NCBI GenBank assembly: GCA_934636465.1
Contig: CAKUAR010000016.1
Location: 1-46,579 of the forward strand
Direction of reading: 5' to 3'
DNA from: an uncultured Muribaculaceae bacterium
Lineage (GTDB): Bacteria; Bacteroidota; Bacteroidia; Bacteroidales; Muribaculaceae
Length of the DNA stretch: 46,579 bases
The translations under genes were made by a program, and so were the position numbers. Under the pieces are notes generated by a model. The model saw only the letters and a list, made by a program, of their open reading frames with translations. It ran no database searches and was not told the origin of the DNA. Below are positions 1-10,100 of the stretch, piece by piece (position 1 is the stretch's first letter; each line of letters begins with the position of its first letter).

Positions 1-27
1 GTTAGGCAAACCTGCGGTGTTTTTCAT
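1..27 (-). CDS. possible 5' end of a next minus-strand gene (partial)
   Basis: An ATG read on the minus strand at 27 opens a frame (MKNTAGLPN) that runs off the window edge. It lies downstream of the last hydrolase gene and its hairpin, in the same direction as the whole locus, so it could be the next gene. Only nine codons are visible and nothing can be recognised, so it may be chance. Confidence 0.22.
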
Positions 28-103
28 ATTATTTTCACCCACAAGTTTTGCACTTCCATTTTGAATGTATATTTTTTCACTCTTCCGCCCAGCCAAAATC
101 ACA

Positions 104-140
104 CAGGGCGGCTTCCCTGCGGTTTTGGGAAGTCGCCCTG
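104..140 (-). terminator. stem-loop at the 3' end of the polysaccharide locus
   Basis: A 14-bp stem (104-117 with 127-140, one G-U pair) with a 9-nt loop sits about 57 bp after the stop codon of the last hydrolase gene. On the minus strand it is followed by a short T-rich run (ATTTT), so the U tract is weak. It is most likely the transcript end or a 3'-stabilising hairpin. Confidence 0.55.
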
Positions 141-196
141 CTGTCTCATTCATCGGTCACTGCTGTCGGTGGCAGTGGCCGGTGTGGGGTGCTTTG

Positions 197-2194
197 TCAC
201 TTGCTCCAGATGCAGCGGTAGTTGAAGCGGCGGTTTGGAGCGTTGTCGCCAGTGGTGCACAGCGAGATTATGTCGTCGAGCGACTTCGGGTTGTCGCTCC
301 AGTGGAAGTCAAACGACACCTTGCCGCCGCCCAGTTTCAGAGCCTTCATCGGAATCGATATGACCAGCTTGTTGCCGTTCACGCCATATTTCACGTCGGC
401 ACACTTCTTCCAGCTCTTGCCTCCCCAGCGCATAAGCGTGGTGGTGGCGCCGTCCTTCACCTGTTTGTTCACTATGTAGTCATAGCCGTTCCAGCCGGTG
501 CTGTGGTTTTGGTCGGCATCTATCAGCAAGAGCATCCAGTTGGGGTCAGTGCTCGGTGTGAGATTGTCCACCGTTTCCACGTAAAACAGCACATTCTCGC
601 CGTCAAACGCCACTTTGCTGTAGGCAATGTCGTTGCGGCCGCTGTTGTCGGTGTAGTGCAAGCCGGAGTAGCCGGGGAAGTCGCGGTGGGTCACATCGCC
701 CTTGGTGTCATAATACGTCGGAGTCACTGTCTTCCATGCGTCGAAGTCGCCAAGCCCTATCTGCTTCACGCCCTTACCCTCCGGTATGGGGCGCACGCCC
801 TTGTAGCGACGTATGTTCTGCACCGTCTGCATGTAGTAGTTGTCGGTGTAGCCGCCCTTCATTGGCGATATGGTGCGATTAAACTCGGCATTATACTGGT
901 CCACAAACATGAAGTTGCTCTTGCGGCCCAAGAAGCCGCTGGCAGGATATTTGCCGGCAGTCCACTCGTTCCAGTCGTTGAGGTAGATAAACTTCGGGTC
1001 GCTCTTCAGAGCCTCGTCCCAGCGGTCTTGGTAATATATGCCATAGGCCACAGGGTCTTTCACCTTCTTGCCGAGCCAGGGCACGTAGGCCTCGGCTGGC
1101 ATGTCCCACTTGTCGAGCTTAGGCTCCTGCGTGTCGCGACGCCAGCACTTGCCGGTTTCGCTTATGGGGTGCTGTGCCGGGGTAACGGCAGCCTCTTCAA
1201 GCTCGCCGTTGCACTTTGCCACCAGTTCGTTGGGCGACAGGGCGGCCACCTTGGGGTCGTTGAGCTGGTAGCCGAAGCTCCAGTTGCCCTCGGTGCCCAC
1301 AAATCGCTTGTCGGCCCACTCATAGTAGCCCCACCACATGTTGCGCAGGGTGAAGAAGTTGCGCACATCTTGCGTGTAGTCGGTGTAGAACTCGTTGCAA
1401 TACTCCGGGTCGCCGTAGTGCGGATTATCCACATCGGTGGCTGCCTTGGGGTCGTAGTTCGGGTTTTTGTTATACTTGTCGTCGTGCTTGCCGTTGGCAT
1501 CTACGCGCGGATTGGCGTTGTAGAGCAGCAGAGGCTTGCCATTCCAGTAAAACCACAGGTCGCGGTAGCTGTTGGTCTTGTAGTAACGCTCATAGAGCTT
1601 CTGCACCACCGATATGGCTGGGCCGTTAAACGACCAAAAGCAGAACTTGGGCACCTTGTTGCCCTCGGCCTTCATCTGGCGCATGGTCTTAAACAGCACG
1701 TCCCACTCGTCCCAGTAGTGCACGGCGTTGGTCACGTCGAGTATCAGCACGTCCACGCCGGCGTCGGCGAGCATAGATATGTCACGGCGCATCACCCACG
1801 GGTCCTGGCTCAAGAAATAGCCGCACTCCGGCTCGCCCCAGTGTCCGTCGCCTATCTTGTGCCATGCCGGCTTGGTGCCGTCGAGGCGTGCCGACGGATC
1901 TTCTTTCAAAATCTTGGTGATGTCGGCATAATATGGCGGATTGCCTTTACCCCTGTTCATAGTGTGCCAAGTGATGTAGAAAATTCCCACCACGCGGTCC
2001 TTGTCGGTCTTCACATTGCCCACCTCGCTGTTTGTGGGCATGGTGCGACCCAGAGCGTCGGTTGCCACCCATGTGTCGGCGTAGTTGTCCTCCACCTTTG
2101 CGCTAAACGGGTCGGCAGGCACTGTGGGCTGTGCCCACGCTGCTCCGGCGCCCATGGCTGCCATGGCAGCCATTGTCAATAGTTTCTTGTTCAT
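197..2194 (-). CDS. GH99/GH71-like glycoside hydrolase with C-terminal CBM9-like module
   Basis: Exported 665-residue protein, probably a periplasmic or surface hydrolase of the glycan locus. The start is set at the second in-frame ATG because it begins a clean signal peptide (MNKKLLTMAAMAAMGAGAAWA); an upstream ATG at 2227 would add 11 charged residues and overlap the previous gene. Residues about 30-470 look like a GH99/GH71-type (beta/alpha)8 barrel: a GIFYITWH strand near the start, LADAGVDVLILD, LWFYWNGKPLLLY and the typical WNEWTAGK segment near residue 407. Residues about 480-665 form a beta-sandwich like family-9 carbohydrate-binding modules (DNSGRND, FYVETVDN, WNGYDYIVN). It follows a close paralogue by 16 bp, so the two are surely co-transcribed. 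The family call rests on motif pattern only; the substrate is unknown, alpha-mannan-like glycans being the usual GH99 target. Confidence 0.78.
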   Translation of the reverse strand: MNKKLLTMAAMAAMGAGAAWAQPTVPADPFSAKVEDNYADTWVATDALGRTMPTNSEVGNVKTDKDRVVGIFYITWHTMNRGKGNPPYYADITKILKEDPSARLDGTKPAWHKIGDGHWGEPECGYFLSQDPWVMRRDISMLADAGVDVLILDVTNAVHYWDEWDVLFKTMRQMKAEGNKVPKFCFWSFNGPAISVVQKLYERYYKTNSYRDLWFYWNGKPLLLYNANPRVDANGKHDDKYNKNPNYDPKAATDVDNPHYGDPEYCNEFYTDYTQDVRNFFTLRNMWWGYYEWADKRFVGTEGNWSFGYQLNDPKVAALSPNELVAKCNGELEEAAVTPAQHPISETGKCWRRDTQEPKLDKWDMPAEAYVPWLGKKVKDPVAYGIYYQDRWDEALKSDPKFIYLNDWNEWTAGKYPASGFLGRKSNFMFVDQYNAEFNRTISPMKGGYTDNYYMQTVQNIRRYKGVRPIPEGKGVKQIGLGDFDAWKTVTPTYYDTKGDVTHRDFPGYSGLHYTDNSGRNDIAYSKVAFDGENVLFYVETVDNLTPSTDPNWMLLLIDADQNHSTGWNGYDYIVNKQVKDGATTTLMRWGGKSWKKCADVKYGVNGNKLVISIPMKALKLGGGKVSFDFHWSDNPKSLDDIISLCTTGDNAPNRRFNYRCIWSK

Positions 2195-2210
2195 GTTGCA
2201 AATCTTGATT

Positions 2211-4010
2211 TTATTCTTTATACACATAGTTGAAACGGCCGCCTGGAGCCACGTCGCCGCTCACATAGAAGTCCATGATGTTGCCGTCGTCCTGCATGTT
2301 GTCGCACCACTTAAACTCAAAGTTGAGCGCGTCTGTCGTGCCCAGCACCGAACGCGGAATGGCTATCACCAGCTTGTTGCCGTCCACACGCATATCCACA
2401 TCGGCTGCGTCTTTCCAAATCCACTTGTTTTGGTAGCTCTTTTGCACCACAGCCTTGCCGTTGCGCGGCGAGGCGTAGTTCACCACAAAGTCATATCCGT
2501 TCCAGCCGGTGGCCTTGTTGCGGTCAGTGTCAATGAAAAGCATCATCCAATTGTGGTCGGTGCTTGGCGTGATAGCCTCGGCAGTCTCCACATAGAAATA
2601 CACGTTGTCGGCGTCGCGCGCCACCTTTGCGCCCACTATGTCGTTGCGGCCGCTGTTGTCGGTGTAGAAGAAACCGTTCTCGCCCTTGTGTGAGCGGTGG
2701 ACGGTGTTGCCCTTATATGAGGCGTAATATGGCTTCACGTCGGCCCACGCCTTGGTGTTGCCCAGTGCTATGGTCTTGGGCGCCGACACCGCCGGTTGAG
2801 CCTCTGTGCCCTTGAATTTGCGCACGCGGTCCACCAGCATCATGTAGTACACGTCGCCCTTGTCGCCCCAGGCCTTCACCGGCTCTATGTCGCGGCTGTG
2901 GTCCCAATCAAACTGGTCAACGAATGAGAACGGCTTGCCCGTCCAGGGCTTTTGCCACATGCCGGCGGTCCACTCGTTCCAGCCGGTGATAAACACTGCC
3001 GTGGGGTCAAGCTCATAGGCGCGGTCCCACTGCTCGTCAAAGTTCCAGCCATACAGGTAGGCATCGGGGCGCGGGTCAAAGCCCTTGCGCTTGGTGTAGC
3101 TGCGTCCCTGCGACTCCGGCAGGTTAAACGCGCTGCAGTGTCCCTTGGTCTCCGGGCAGGCGTTCTGCGCCACACCCACGGTCACAAGCTCGCTCTTGCC
3201 GTCCTTGCCGGTCACATAGCCGTGCTGCGGATAGTTCTCGAGCCAGCCCCACTGGTTGTCGCGGCCTGGCATTGGACCGTCCACATAGTCGGGCTGACCG
3301 GGGCGGAATGTGAAGAATTTCTTTATCTTCTGGTCTTCCTTGCTGTCGGTCAGGTTGTCGCTATAGGCCATGATGCAGGGTTTGCCGTCCCAGTAGAACC
3401 ACAGGTTCTTGTATCTGCCCTTTGAGTATATCGTCTCCCACAGGTGGCGAAGCGACGTCAGCGAGTGCGGAAATGGGCCAAACGGCAGCATAAAGCCTAT
3501 CTTGGGCACATTCACGCCGTCTTTCTGCGCCTGGTCCCACACCTTCATCAGTGCCTCGGTCGAGGCGTCCCATGTGAGCGAGCCGTTGGTGCAGTCAAAC
3601 ATCACCGCATCTACCTTGGCGTCGGCGAGCATTTCGGCGTGCTTGCGCAGCACCCACTCGTCGGTGGTCACATAGTAGCCCAGCAGAGGCTCGTCCCACC
3701 AGTAGTTGGTGGCTATGGGATTGCCGTCAACCGACCACGCCGGGTTTTTCTCGTCTTTCAAAGCCTCCGGGTGCTCGTGCAATATCTTGCTCACGTTGCG
3801 TATCATGCCCGGCTGGCGTTCTTTCATCTCATGCCATGTCCAGTAGAACATAATCACCTTTTTGTCTTTTTTCACACCGTCGTAGGTGCCCACTGTGCGC
3901 CCCAGGGCATCGGTTGCAGCCCAGTAGTCGCTGTTCACGGTCTGCGCTTGTGCACTCCCTGCCCACATGGTGGCCAGAAGTCCCAGTGCCAATAGCTTTC
4001 TGTTTTTCAT
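2211..4010 (-). CDS. GH99/GH71-like glycoside hydrolase, paralogue of the next gene
   Basis: Exported 599-residue hydrolase with signal peptide MKNRKLLALGLLATMWAGSAQAQ. Its plan matches the downstream paralogue: barrel opening with VIMFYWTWHEM, then DAVMFDCTNG, LWFYWDGKPCIMAY and WNEWTAGM near residue 345, followed from about residue 415 by a CBM9-like beta-sandwich that shares the DNSGRNDI, FYVETAEAITPSTD and WNGYDFVVN segments. The N-terminal insertions differ between the two copies, so this is an old duplication with divergence rather than a recent copy. The gene starts just after an intrinsic terminator that follows the surface lipoprotein gene, so it depends on read-through or RNA processing. 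Substrate and exact CAZy family are not settled by sequence reading. Confidence 0.77.
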   Translation of the reverse strand: MKNRKLLALGLLATMWAGSAQAQTVNSDYWAATDALGRTVGTYDGVKKDKKVIMFYWTWHEMKERQPGMIRNVSKILHEHPEALKDEKNPAWSVDGNPIATNYWWDEPLLGYYVTTDEWVLRKHAEMLADAKVDAVMFDCTNGSLTWDASTEALMKVWDQAQKDGVNVPKIGFMLPFGPFPHSLTSLRHLWETIYSKGRYKNLWFYWDGKPCIMAYSDNLTDSKEDQKIKKFFTFRPGQPDYVDGPMPGRDNQWGWLENYPQHGYVTGKDGKSELVTVGVAQNACPETKGHCSAFNLPESQGRSYTKRKGFDPRPDAYLYGWNFDEQWDRAYELDPTAVFITGWNEWTAGMWQKPWTGKPFSFVDQFDWDHSRDIEPVKAWGDKGDVYYMMLVDRVRKFKGTEAQPAVSAPKTIALGNTKAWADVKPYYASYKGNTVHRSHKGENGFFYTDNSGRNDIVGAKVARDADNVYFYVETAEAITPSTDHNWMMLFIDTDRNKATGWNGYDFVVNYASPRNGKAVVQKSYQNKWIWKDAADVDMRVDGNKLVIAIPRSVLGTTDALNFEFKWCDNMQDDGNIMDFYVSGDVAPGGRFNYVYKE

Positions 4011-4025
4011 AATTTTTAGTTGTTG

Positions 4026-4081
4026 TTATTAAAAAATAGGGGAAACCGCGTCCACACATTTCGGGTGACCGTGGTTTCCCC
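4026..4081 (-). terminator. intrinsic terminator or processing hairpin inside the locus
   Basis: A 12-bp stem (4039-4050 with 4070-4081, one G-U pair) and 19-nt loop, followed on the minus strand by TATTTTTT. It lies 33 bp after the surface lipoprotein stop codon and its U tract ends only about 16 nt before the ATG of the first GH99-like gene. There is no room for another promoter between, so it should set the ratio of binding/transport proteins to enzymes. Confidence 0.72.
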
Positions 4082-4113
4082 CACAATTGTTTATTTTCTG
4101 TCTTGCTTAGCGA

Positions 4114-5274
4114 TTAGTCCTCATTCTGGGCTTTGTAGCCAAGTTTGTGGATTTCGTCGAGCGTTGTCCAGCGCATGTTCTTCACCTCAACGTTGATGCC
4201 TGAGCCGTTGCCGATGTCGAAGCGCACTGAGTAGCCTGGGGCACCAGTCCAGTTGTGCTTGCGGCAATCTGCCGTGAAGTCGTAGATAAACGTTGCCCAT
4301 GATGTGTTCTTTTCCAGTTTAAAGCCTGTCTCGCGGCCTCCGCTTGCAGCATAAGGGCTGTTGCACCAGAAGAACTCGCAGTCGGCGTCCTGGTTAATCT
4401 TGTAGCGGAACACGCACACATAGCCTTTCACGCGTTGGTTAAGACCGTCGGCAGCAGTGTATGGGTCACCGCCGGTGGTTGAGAATGCGAAGTGAACAGG
4501 CGATTTCGGGTCGTCAACCTTGCTCACAGTCACGCTGTTTGAGCCACCGCCGCCGCTGAATGTGATGTAGTCTTTAGCATACACTGGGTCGTAGGTCTCA
4601 AATGGGTTGGTCTTTGGCAGGATAGTCCAAGACTTGCTCTCAGTCTGTGCGCCAGAATATGGGTTCACGGCGTAGGCAGTCACTGTAGTCTCGCTTGTAA
4701 ACTCGCCAAAGTTGCGTGAGCCTGTCTCGGTTGCGTCGATAGTCTCGGTGCGGTCCACACCATCGGCTGTATAGCTCACCACGATGTTGGTCGGATAGCC
4801 GGTTTCATTCACCCACTTAAGGCAGAAACCATACTCTATGGTGTCGCACTCTATTGAGGCAAACACGCCGTCCTTGATTGTGGCTGCGTCGAGTGGAGCG
4901 CAGTCCACGGTCACAGGAGCCGATTCCACACCGCCGTATGTCACGGTGCGCACTGTGAATGTGTAAGTGTTTGTGTCGGCAAAGCCGCTGCACACTGCAG
5001 TTGGAATACTGTCGGCAGAGGGTCCGGCATACACCTTTTGGTTCACTGTCTTGCCGCTTGCATCTACATAGCTAATCTTGCAGTAGTAGAGGTTGGCGGT
5101 GTCAACAGGATTGGTCCAGTGCAGCACCACGGCACCATAGTCTGGTGTGGCTGTCAGGTCCGTTACAGGGTCTGTTGGAGCGCCACCTGCAAGTTCGCCC
5201 TTCTGCACTTCGGCACACGATGACACCGACAGTAAAACGGCAAACAACATTAATATATTTAAAATCTTTTTCAT
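4114..5274 (-). CDS. SusE/F-like surface glycan-binding lipoprotein
   Basis: Predicted 386-residue outer-membrane lipoprotein that would hold glycan at the cell surface for the SusC/D complexes. The start chosen (MKKILNILMLFAVLLSVSSC) gives a lipobox VSSC; an ATG three codons upstream at 5283 is possible. After the cysteine comes a short linker and a fibronectin-III-like domain, about residues 30-125, beginning PVTDLTATPDYGAVVLHW, which resembles the DUF4959/SusE-type N-terminal domain. A second beta domain follows at about 130-215, then a C-terminal beta-sandwich ending in VKNMRWTTLDEIHKLGY. The position directly after two SusC/D pairs is the usual place for such proteins. The role is from family and context; the ligand is unknown. 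Confidence 0.75.
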   Translation of the reverse strand: MKKILNILMLFAVLLSVSSCAEVQKGELAGGAPTDPVTDLTATPDYGAVVLHWTNPVDTANLYYCKISYVDASGKTVNQKVYAGPSADSIPTAVCSGFADTNTYTFTVRTVTYGGVESAPVTVDCAPLDAATIKDGVFASIECDTIEYGFCLKWVNETGYPTNIVVSYTADGVDRTETIDATETGSRNFGEFTSETTVTAYAVNPYSGAQTESKSWTILPKTNPFETYDPVYAKDYITFSGGGGSNSVTVSKVDDPKSPVHFAFSTTGGDPYTAADGLNQRVKGYVCVFRYKINQDADCEFFWCNSPYAASGGRETGFKLEKNTSWATFIYDFTADCRKHNWTGAPGYSVRFDIGNGSGINVEVKNMRWTTLDEIHKLGYKAQNED

Positions 5275-5315
5275 TTCTTTCAAGAATTAAATGTTATTAT
5301 AACAATCACTTGTCA

Positions 5316-7115
5316 TCAATTTGTAGCTTCTGAGTCGCCCCAGCCCGGATTCTGCCAGTCGGCGCCCGTGGCGTTGCGAATCTTGTTTACCTCAGTGCGC
5401 TTGAGTGGTGCGAAGTAATACTTGCTGTCGGTTGCCACACGGGTCTTGTGGGCAAAGCGGGTATATACATAGCCACTCCCGTCTTCTTTCTTCTCTGCCA
5501 TCACACCGCTCACGTGGCCAAACACGTCTGGCATAATCATCCAGCGGCGAATGTCGAAGTAGCGCATGCCTTCAAAGGCGAATTCCACCATGCGGTCGTT
5601 GCGGTAACGCTTCTCAAACTCCTCTTTCGACAAGCCTGAAGGCAACTCTGGCATACCAGCGCGGGCGCGCACGATGTCAACGGCCTGCTTAGCCGACATC
5701 TGTATGCCGTAGCCCAAGTCATACACCTGGTCGGGTGTGCCTGCCTGATAAGCAGCCTCTGCAAAGTTGTAGTAGAGCTCGGCCAGACGGAATTCACGAT
5801 AGTAGCCATCGGCATCGCTGTTCAGCTTCGACAAGTCGCTGTTGTATTTACGCAGGTAGTAACCGGTCTGGGTGTGACGCACCGAGGTAGTGTCGGTCTC
5901 GTCAACGCCGCCAGCATAGATGTTGGCCACCTTTGAGCCTGCACCAGTGCGGTCTCTTGGAGCCTGATTATAGTAGATAGAAGCGTAGAAGCGTGGGTCA
6001 CGGTTCAAGTATGGTTGAGCCGGGTCATAGTTGCAGTTGGTGTTGTAGATTGGCTGAGTGTGCTCGGCGTCCTTGTAGCCCAAGATAGGCTGGTCACCGT
6101 CGGCTGTCTCATAGCAGTCAACCAACTCTTGTGTTGGCGACAGATATGCACCTGTCTGGCTGCCGGTCGATGGTAAACCATAGTTTTTCCAAACAGAGAA
6201 TCTTCCACCGTTTGCATAGATTGTCTCACGATCTTTCTCGCGGCGGTCAATCGGGTTCTGCAAGAAGTAGGCTGCATAGGCATCGAGGTTTTGCGACTCG
6301 TTGCGCTCGTTCCACAGCTCATAGCCACCGTCGGTCAAGCAGGCTGCAAGAGCGTCGCCGGTAACCTTCACTGCGTCGGCCCAAGTGTAGGTGCCGTCGT
6401 TATAGAGCGGGCTGCAAGCCATCAAGATGGCGCGTGAGCGTATGGCCTCGGCCACACCGCGTGTCATAATGCCGTTTTCGTCACTGCGAATATTCCAAGA
6501 GAAACCGGTCAACTCATCATATTGCGTGTTGAGCGCACTGTCGCAGTCAGCAAGAATTTGCTTCACAATGTCACCGTAGGCAGCCTTCTTCAGGTTCCAG
6601 TAGTCGGTCGAAACGTTGTGAGTGTAGAGTGGGAAGTGACCATAATTGGCCATCAGCACTGTGTAGTACCATGCACGCAACACGTGTGCCTGTGCCGTCC
6701 AGCCCTCAAGCTCATGCTCTGTCTGGTAGCCGGTGAATGACGGTGCATAGTCAATAAAATTACTTGTCTCGCGGATACCCTGGAACATTTGTCCCCAAAT
6801 ATTCTGATTGATTCCATTATAAGTGTCTACGTCCATACCGGTGGAGTACCAGGCGTATGACGAATTGCCTTGGTTCAGCACACCGGCATCGTAAGTCTCA
6901 TCAGTGAGAGCCGACAGCGCTGGTTGCATGCAGAAAGCATAGGCTCTATGCGTGTAGCATTGGTTCAGGTAACCCATTGTTCGCTGGCGGTCAACAAACA
7001 CATCTTTCATAGTGATGTGTCCGTCGGGATCAACATCGAGCATATCGTTACACGATGTCGTTCCAAACAGGGCGAAACCTGCCATGAAACATAAAACTAA
7101 TTTATATATCTTCAT
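5316..7115 (-). CDS. SusD/RagB-family nutrient-binding outer-membrane lipoprotein (SusD-2)
   Basis: A 599-residue SusD-type lipoprotein that acts as a hinged lid over its SusC partner and binds glycan outside the cell. The signal MKIYKLVLCFMAGFALFGTTSC puts the lipid-bearing cysteine at residue 22, followed by NDMLDVDPDG, the typical SusD start. Family marks are the early helix with LNQCYTHRAYAF, the AQAHVLRAWYYTVLMANYG helix, RDPRFYASIYYN in the middle, RLAELYYNFAEAAYQAG, and the C-terminal YRNDRMVEFAFEGMRYFDIRRW and IRNATGADWQNPGWG. It lies 37 bp after SusC-2, its expected partner, and 41 bp before the surface lipoprotein gene. Length and domain order are normal for SusD. Confidence 0.93.
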   Translation of the reverse strand: MKIYKLVLCFMAGFALFGTTSCNDMLDVDPDGHITMKDVFVDRQRTMGYLNQCYTHRAYAFCMQPALSALTDETYDAGVLNQGNSSYAWYSTGMDVDTYNGINQNIWGQMFQGIRETSNFIDYAPSFTGYQTEHELEGWTAQAHVLRAWYYTVLMANYGHFPLYTHNVSTDYWNLKKAAYGDIVKQILADCDSALNTQYDELTGFSWNIRSDENGIMTRGVAEAIRSRAILMACSPLYNDGTYTWADAVKVTGDALAACLTDGGYELWNERNESQNLDAYAAYFLQNPIDRREKDRETIYANGGRFSVWKNYGLPSTGSQTGAYLSPTQELVDCYETADGDQPILGYKDAEHTQPIYNTNCNYDPAQPYLNRDPRFYASIYYNQAPRDRTGAGSKVANIYAGGVDETDTTSVRHTQTGYYLRKYNSDLSKLNSDADGYYREFRLAELYYNFAEAAYQAGTPDQVYDLGYGIQMSAKQAVDIVRARAGMPELPSGLSKEEFEKRYRNDRMVEFAFEGMRYFDIRRWMIMPDVFGHVSGVMAEKKEDGSGYVYTRFAHKTRVATDSKYYFAPLKRTEVNKIRNATGADWQNPGWGDSEATN

Positions 7116-7152
7116 AATTCTAAATTTTCTTAGTTAAATAATGATTACCTCA

Positions 7153-10100
7153 TCAGAATGTGGCTCTGATACCGATATTATAGGTGCGGTAAGCTGGCAA
7201 ATCCAGATAGTTGCGCTCCGGGTCTTGCTTCATGCCGTGGCGTGAGTGACTCCAAGTGTAGAGGTTGTTGCCGCTCAAGAACACCTTGAATTGCTGGCAG
7301 CTGAAGCTGCGGGTGATGTGGCGTGGCAAGAAATAGCCCACCTCAAGTTGTTTCAGACGCACGTATGAGCCGTCGGTCACATAGTAGTTGTTGAGCACGT
7401 TCAAGTTAGTGCCATTCTTTGTGGCAAGTGCAGGGTAAGTGATTTTGGCGTCGTTATACCAGCGCTCTGCTGTCCATGCGTTGTAGTGTACAGGCGAGAA
7501 CACGCCGTCGTAGTTGGTTTCCACGAAGCCCATATCCTGGCTTGCGCGCACCCAGTCGCCCACACCTTGGAACATGAACGAAAGGTCGAAGTCACCATAG
7601 CGCACATAGCCGTTCCAACCGAAGTTCCAGCTTGGAATTTGACCTGTTGAGATAGGAGCTTGGTCTTTGGCGTCAATCACGCCGTCGCCGTTGAGATCCT
7701 TATATTTCAAGTCGCCCACGCGAGGTGTGCCGAACGAATATTTTGGCCAGTCGGCGATTTCATCCTTGAAGTTAAACATACCGTTGCCGTTGCTGTAGTC
7801 CACGAGGTAACCAAACTGCTCACCATACTCAAAGCCGTGGCTATGGTAAGGATAAGCGTATCCTTCGCCACGAGTAGCCTCTGCGCAATAAATCACCTTG
7901 TTGTCGTTGTAGGCAAGGAAACCGCCCACACTGAAGCCCCAGTTCTTGTAGCTCTTAGAGATGTTGAGTGTAGCCTCCCAACCCTTATTGTGGAAGATAC
8001 CGGTGTTGGTCATAGGATAAGAACTCAATGGAGCACCCTGGAACTCTGGAATGTCAAGAGTGTTTTGGATAATCCAGTCATTCATAGTCTCACGATACAC
8101 ATCGAATGTAAAGTCAATCATGTTCAGGAAGCCAAGGTCGATACCCACATTCCACTTCTTCATTGTCTCGGCGTGCAGGTTCGGGTTACCGATGGTCTTC
8201 TCTGTGGTCAGAGAGCCACGATAGAGCAAACCGCCGCCGCCGGAGAAGTTCACGTTGTCCTCAAACAGGTAACGGCTGCTAACGTTGTTACGAGAGTTAC
8301 CGGTCTTACCTGTGGTGTAGCGCAAGCGCGCGTTGGTCAACCACTTCATGCAGTCAAGATTCTTGATGTAAGGCTCGTTGGTGATGTTCCATGCCAGTGA
8401 GAGGGCAGGCAATGTCTGCCAGCGGCTCTGGCGGGCATAGAGGTCGCAACCAGAGTACGAGACCACGCCGCGGATTGAGTAGCGGTGGTCGAAGTTGTAG
8501 CTCACATCAACGCCCGAGTTCACAAAGTTGTAAGGCAGGTTGTCATTTTCATATTGCAACAGGTAGGCAAAGCCTTGTGCCTGCACATTGTGCACACCGT
8601 TGAAGGTGCGGTTGTAGTCAAGATAAGCGCGGTAGTTCAGATTGAAATAGCTGCGGCGGCCACCGGTAGCAGTAAGAGGGCTATCCTCAGTGGCACCATT
8701 GCGCTTGAATGTGAAGTCGCTGCTCGACTCGTCGAGAATGTAGCGGCGATAGGTCACGTTCATACCGTTCATCTTGTAGGCATAAGTGTGGTAGCCAAAC
8801 ACACCGCTCAAGTGCAGACCCTTGGTAAGAGCATCAAGGTTCACGTCAAGTGTGCAGGCTGCATTGATGTTGGTCTCGTTGCGATCTTGGAAACCACTGC
8901 GGTTAACCTCGGCAAATGCGTTGTTGTCCCACTTCTCGGTCACAATCACTTGGTCGCCTGGGTAACCCATGTCCTCGTTCACAGTGCCGTCCTCGTTATA
9001 GAATGTAGGGGTAACAGGACCATACACGTTTGGTGCAGTGATAAACATGCGAGGATACAGGTCTTGGAGCGTGTTGCCGCCACCAGGAGTGTGTTCACGT
9101 TTCACGTTACCGGAAATATTCAAGCGAGAGCTCAACCAGCTGCAAATCTTGGCTTCCACATTACTGCGGAAGTTCACCCAGATGTAGTTAGTGTTTGTGC
9201 TGAAACTGTTGTCATAGTCACCGCTCTTGTAGCGGGCTGTGTTGTCCTCGGCATGGAATACACCGCCATCGTGCAGGAAGTTGGCGTTAACATAATATTT
9301 CACCCAGTCGCTACCACCCGACACATCGAATGCGGCGCGCTGCATGAACACCCACTTGCGCATCAGCTGTGAGCGCCAGTTGTTGTTGGGGTAGAGATAT
9401 GGGTCACTGCCAGTGCGGTAGCCTTCAATCTGCTCAGGCGAGTAGTAGTAGTTTCTGCCCAAGCCGTCGTTATAGGCTGCCTCATTGCGCATATTGGCAT
9501 ATTGATAAGAGTTGACAAACTTTGGAGTAACCGACATTTGGCTGATAGAAGCGTCGAGATAGGCGTTCACGCGCAAGTCACCGGCGGTGCCTCGCTTAGT
9601 GGTGATTACAATCACACCGTTTGCGCCCTGACCGCCATACACTGCTTGCGAAGCAGCGTCTTTCAGCACTGTAACCGACTCAATCTCACTTGTGGTCAGG
9701 TAAGCCAGCGAAGACTCCTCGGTGCCAGGATAGCAGATAGAACCGTCAATCACAACGAGTGGAGAGTTTGCGTGAGGGTCACTCATACCGCGAATCTTAT
9801 AAGAGAATGTCTCGCGAGTCAACTCATTGTCGCCTTCCTTGGCAATAATGCTTGGAAAATTGCCGGCAAAAGTCGAAGTGAAGCGTGCCACTGGCTGGCG
9901 GTCGAGCTTAGAGCCCACTGCCACGTCAACTGCGCCACCGAAGTCTTGGCGCTCAACCTCGCGGTTACCAATATGAATTTTCTGATTCTTGTTTGATGCA
10001 TCAAACGGAAGTTCCACTTCCAGTCCAGAAGTCAGGGTTGTCTCCACGGTCTGATAACCGAGGAAAGCAATCTTAACCTTAGAATCCAAATTTGACACCG

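Noticed and set aside
65..2182. 705-codon open frame on the plus strand opposite the last GH99-like gene
   Set aside because: It mirrors the codon structure of the real gene, is rich in Val/His/Ala with no domain pattern or signal, and ignores gene borders.
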